A stretch of DNA of 17,500 nucleotides from Penaeus vannamei (lineage: Eukaryota; Arthropoda; Malacostraca; Decapoda; Penaeidae): positions 39,701,684-39,719,183 of the forward strand of contig NC_091557.1 of assembly GCF_042767895.1 (NCBI RefSeq). Reading direction: 5' to 3'. The notes below the pieces were generated by a model. The model had not been told where the DNA came from and searched no databases. It saw only the letters and a list, made by a program, of their open reading frames with translations. Position 1 is the stretch's first letter. The number at the start of each line of letters is the position of its first letter. A program made the position numbers and the translations under genes. This document shows positions 15,943 through 17,500 of this stretch, in pieces.

Positions 15943-17500
15943 AAGGAAGAAAGGAAGGGCAGGTCAGGTCAGCCTCTCAAGTTGGACTCAAATTAGAATC
16001 AAAGGAACTAACTAGGTAATTCAACTTATTTCTTTTATTACTTATACTTACTTACTAGATATTACATCAATACGAAAAAGAAAAAAAGAAGATTAGAAAG
16101 AAGAATCAAAAGAAGAAGGAAGAAAGGAAGGGCAGGTCAAGTCAGCCTCTCACGCTGGACTCAAATTAGAATCAAAGGAACTAATTAGGTAATTCAACTT
16201 ATTTCTTTTATTACTTATACTTACCTACTATATATTACATCAATACGAAGAAGAAAAAAAAGAAGATTAGAAAGAAGAATCAAAAGAAGAAGGAAGGATT
16301 AAAAGAAGAAGGAAGAAAGGAAGAGCAGTTCAAGTCAACCTCTCACCTTGAACTCAAATTAGAATCAAAGGAACTAACTAGGAAATCCAACTTATTTCTA
16401 TTATTACTTACACTTACCTACAATCTAGATATCCCATCAATAAGAAGATGAAAAGAAGATCAAACGGAAGAATCAAAAGAAGACGGAAGGATTAAAAGAA
16501 GAAGGAAGAAAGGAAGGGCAGGTCAAGTCAGCCTCTCACGTTGGACTCAAATTAGAATCAAAGGAACTAACTAGGAAATCCAACTTATTTCTTTTATTAC
16601 TTACACTTACCTACAATCTAGATATTACATCAATACGAAGAAGAAAAGAAGATCAAACGGAAGAATCAAAAGAAGACGGAAGGATTAAAAGAAGAAGGAA
16701 GAAAGGAAGAGCAGGTCAAGTCAGCCTCTCACGTTGGACTCAAATTAGAATCAAAGGAACAAACTAGGAAATCCAACTTATTTCTATCATTACTTACACT
16801 TACCTACAATCTAGATATTACATCAATACGAAGAAGAAAAAAAGAAGATTAGAAAGAAGAATCAAAAGAAGAAGGAAGAAAGGAAGGGCAGGTCAAGTCA
16901 GCCTCTCACCTTGAACTCAAATTAGAATCAAAGGAGCTAACTAGGAAATCCATCTTATTTCTATTATTTCTTACACTTACCTACAATCTAGATATTACAT
17001 CAACACGAAGAAGAAAAGAAGATTAGACAGAAGGATCAAAAGAAGAAGGATGGATTAATAGAAGAAGGAAGAAAGGAAGGGTAGGTCAGGTCAGCCTCTC
17101 ACGTTGGACTCAAATTAGAATCAAAGGAACTACTAGGAAATCCAACTTATTTCTATCATTACTTACACTTACCTACAATCTAGATATTACATCAAAACGA
17201 AGAAGAAAAACAGATTAGAAAGAAGAATCAAAAGAAGGAAGAAAGGAAGGGCAGGTCAAGTCAGCCTCTCACGTTGGACTCAAATTAGAATCAAAGGAAC
17301 TACTAGGAAATCCAACTTATTTCTATCATTACTTACACTTACCTACAATCTAGATATTACATCAACACGAAGAAGAAAAGAAGATCAAACAGAAGAATCA
17401 AAAGAAGAAGGATGGATTAAAAGAAGAAGGAAGAAAGGAAGAGCAGGTCAAGTCAACCTCTCACGTTGGACTCAAATTAGAATCAAAGGAACTAACTAGG
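15943..17500 (+). repeat. Satellite array, 170-193-bp monomers, left edge
   Basis: The marker GACTCAAATTAGAATCAAAG (with AACTC in two units) recurs at 15985, 16158, 16351, 16544, 16737, 16914, 17107, 17277 and 17469. This gives spacings of 173, 193, 193, 193, 177, 193, 170 and 192 bp. Each monomer has a purine-rich part (GAAGAAGGAAGAAAGGAAGG), a GTCAGCCTCTCACGTTGGA part and an AT-rich part ending CTACAATCTAGATATTAC. The length classes differ mainly by the presence of a GACGGAAGGATTAAA-type insert in the purine-rich part. The first two units share GGTAATTCAACTT where later ones have GGAAATCCAACTT. The array runs off the right edge of the window. Confidence 0.97.

Noticed and set aside
15943..17500. 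CRISPR array, because of regular repeats with variable parts
   Set aside because: The repeat unit is the entire 170-193 bp and the supposed spacers are conserved between units. It is a eukaryotic satellite, and no cas genes are present.

Overview
The window looks like non-coding DNA from a eukaryotic, probably arthropod, genome. It is dominated by simple-sequence repeats (CT, TG/CA, TA, GA, AAT/GAT families), minisatellites and transposon remnants. I found no prokaryotic gene organisation, rRNA, convincing tRNA or CRISPR array. The extreme microsatellite density, together with a non-LTR retrotransposon gag of the type I associate with decapod crustaceans, suggests a decapod, possibly a penaeid shrimp. 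That is inference; the sequence does not prove the species.

Layout. 1-2310: CT, TG, TA and CA tracts, a duplicated 44-bp unit with inverted ends, a 30-bp ATG-rich minisatellite and AAT-rich DNA. 2313-5835 (minus strand): two head-to-tail, 3'-truncated non-LTR retrotransposon 5' regions. The upstream one (copy A) has one long ORF1 of 434 codons (4024-5328). The downstream one (copy B, 2313-3270) is a decayed ORF1 broken across several frames. No reverse transcriptase is visible. 6011-6411: a candidate MITE-like element with imperfect terminal inverted repeats. 6425-9345: AT-rich repeats, a 43-bp tandem duplication, CT and TG/CG tracts, poly-T. 9400-11290: pyrimidine-rich DNA containing an 18-bp telomere-like minisatellite and a 38-bp minisatellite, then a purine-rich tract and more pyrimidine-rich DNA. 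11324-15240: AAT-type tracts separated by short unique segments, including a decayed 10-bp periodic repeat and a large AAT/ATT foldback. 15300-15475: a GC-richer segment with a perfect GGCGCCAG hairpin. 15943 to the window end: the left edge of a satellite array with 170-193-bp monomers; a 38-bp piece of the monomer also lies alone at 13058-13095.

The only credible protein-coding gene is the retrotransposon ORF1. Most other open frames exist because the underlying simple repeats lack stop codons. I see no host gene and no pathway or operon. The points most worth following up are the satellite edge with its dispersed fragment, the paired 5'-only retrotransposon copies, the MITE candidate and the telomere-like minisatellite.
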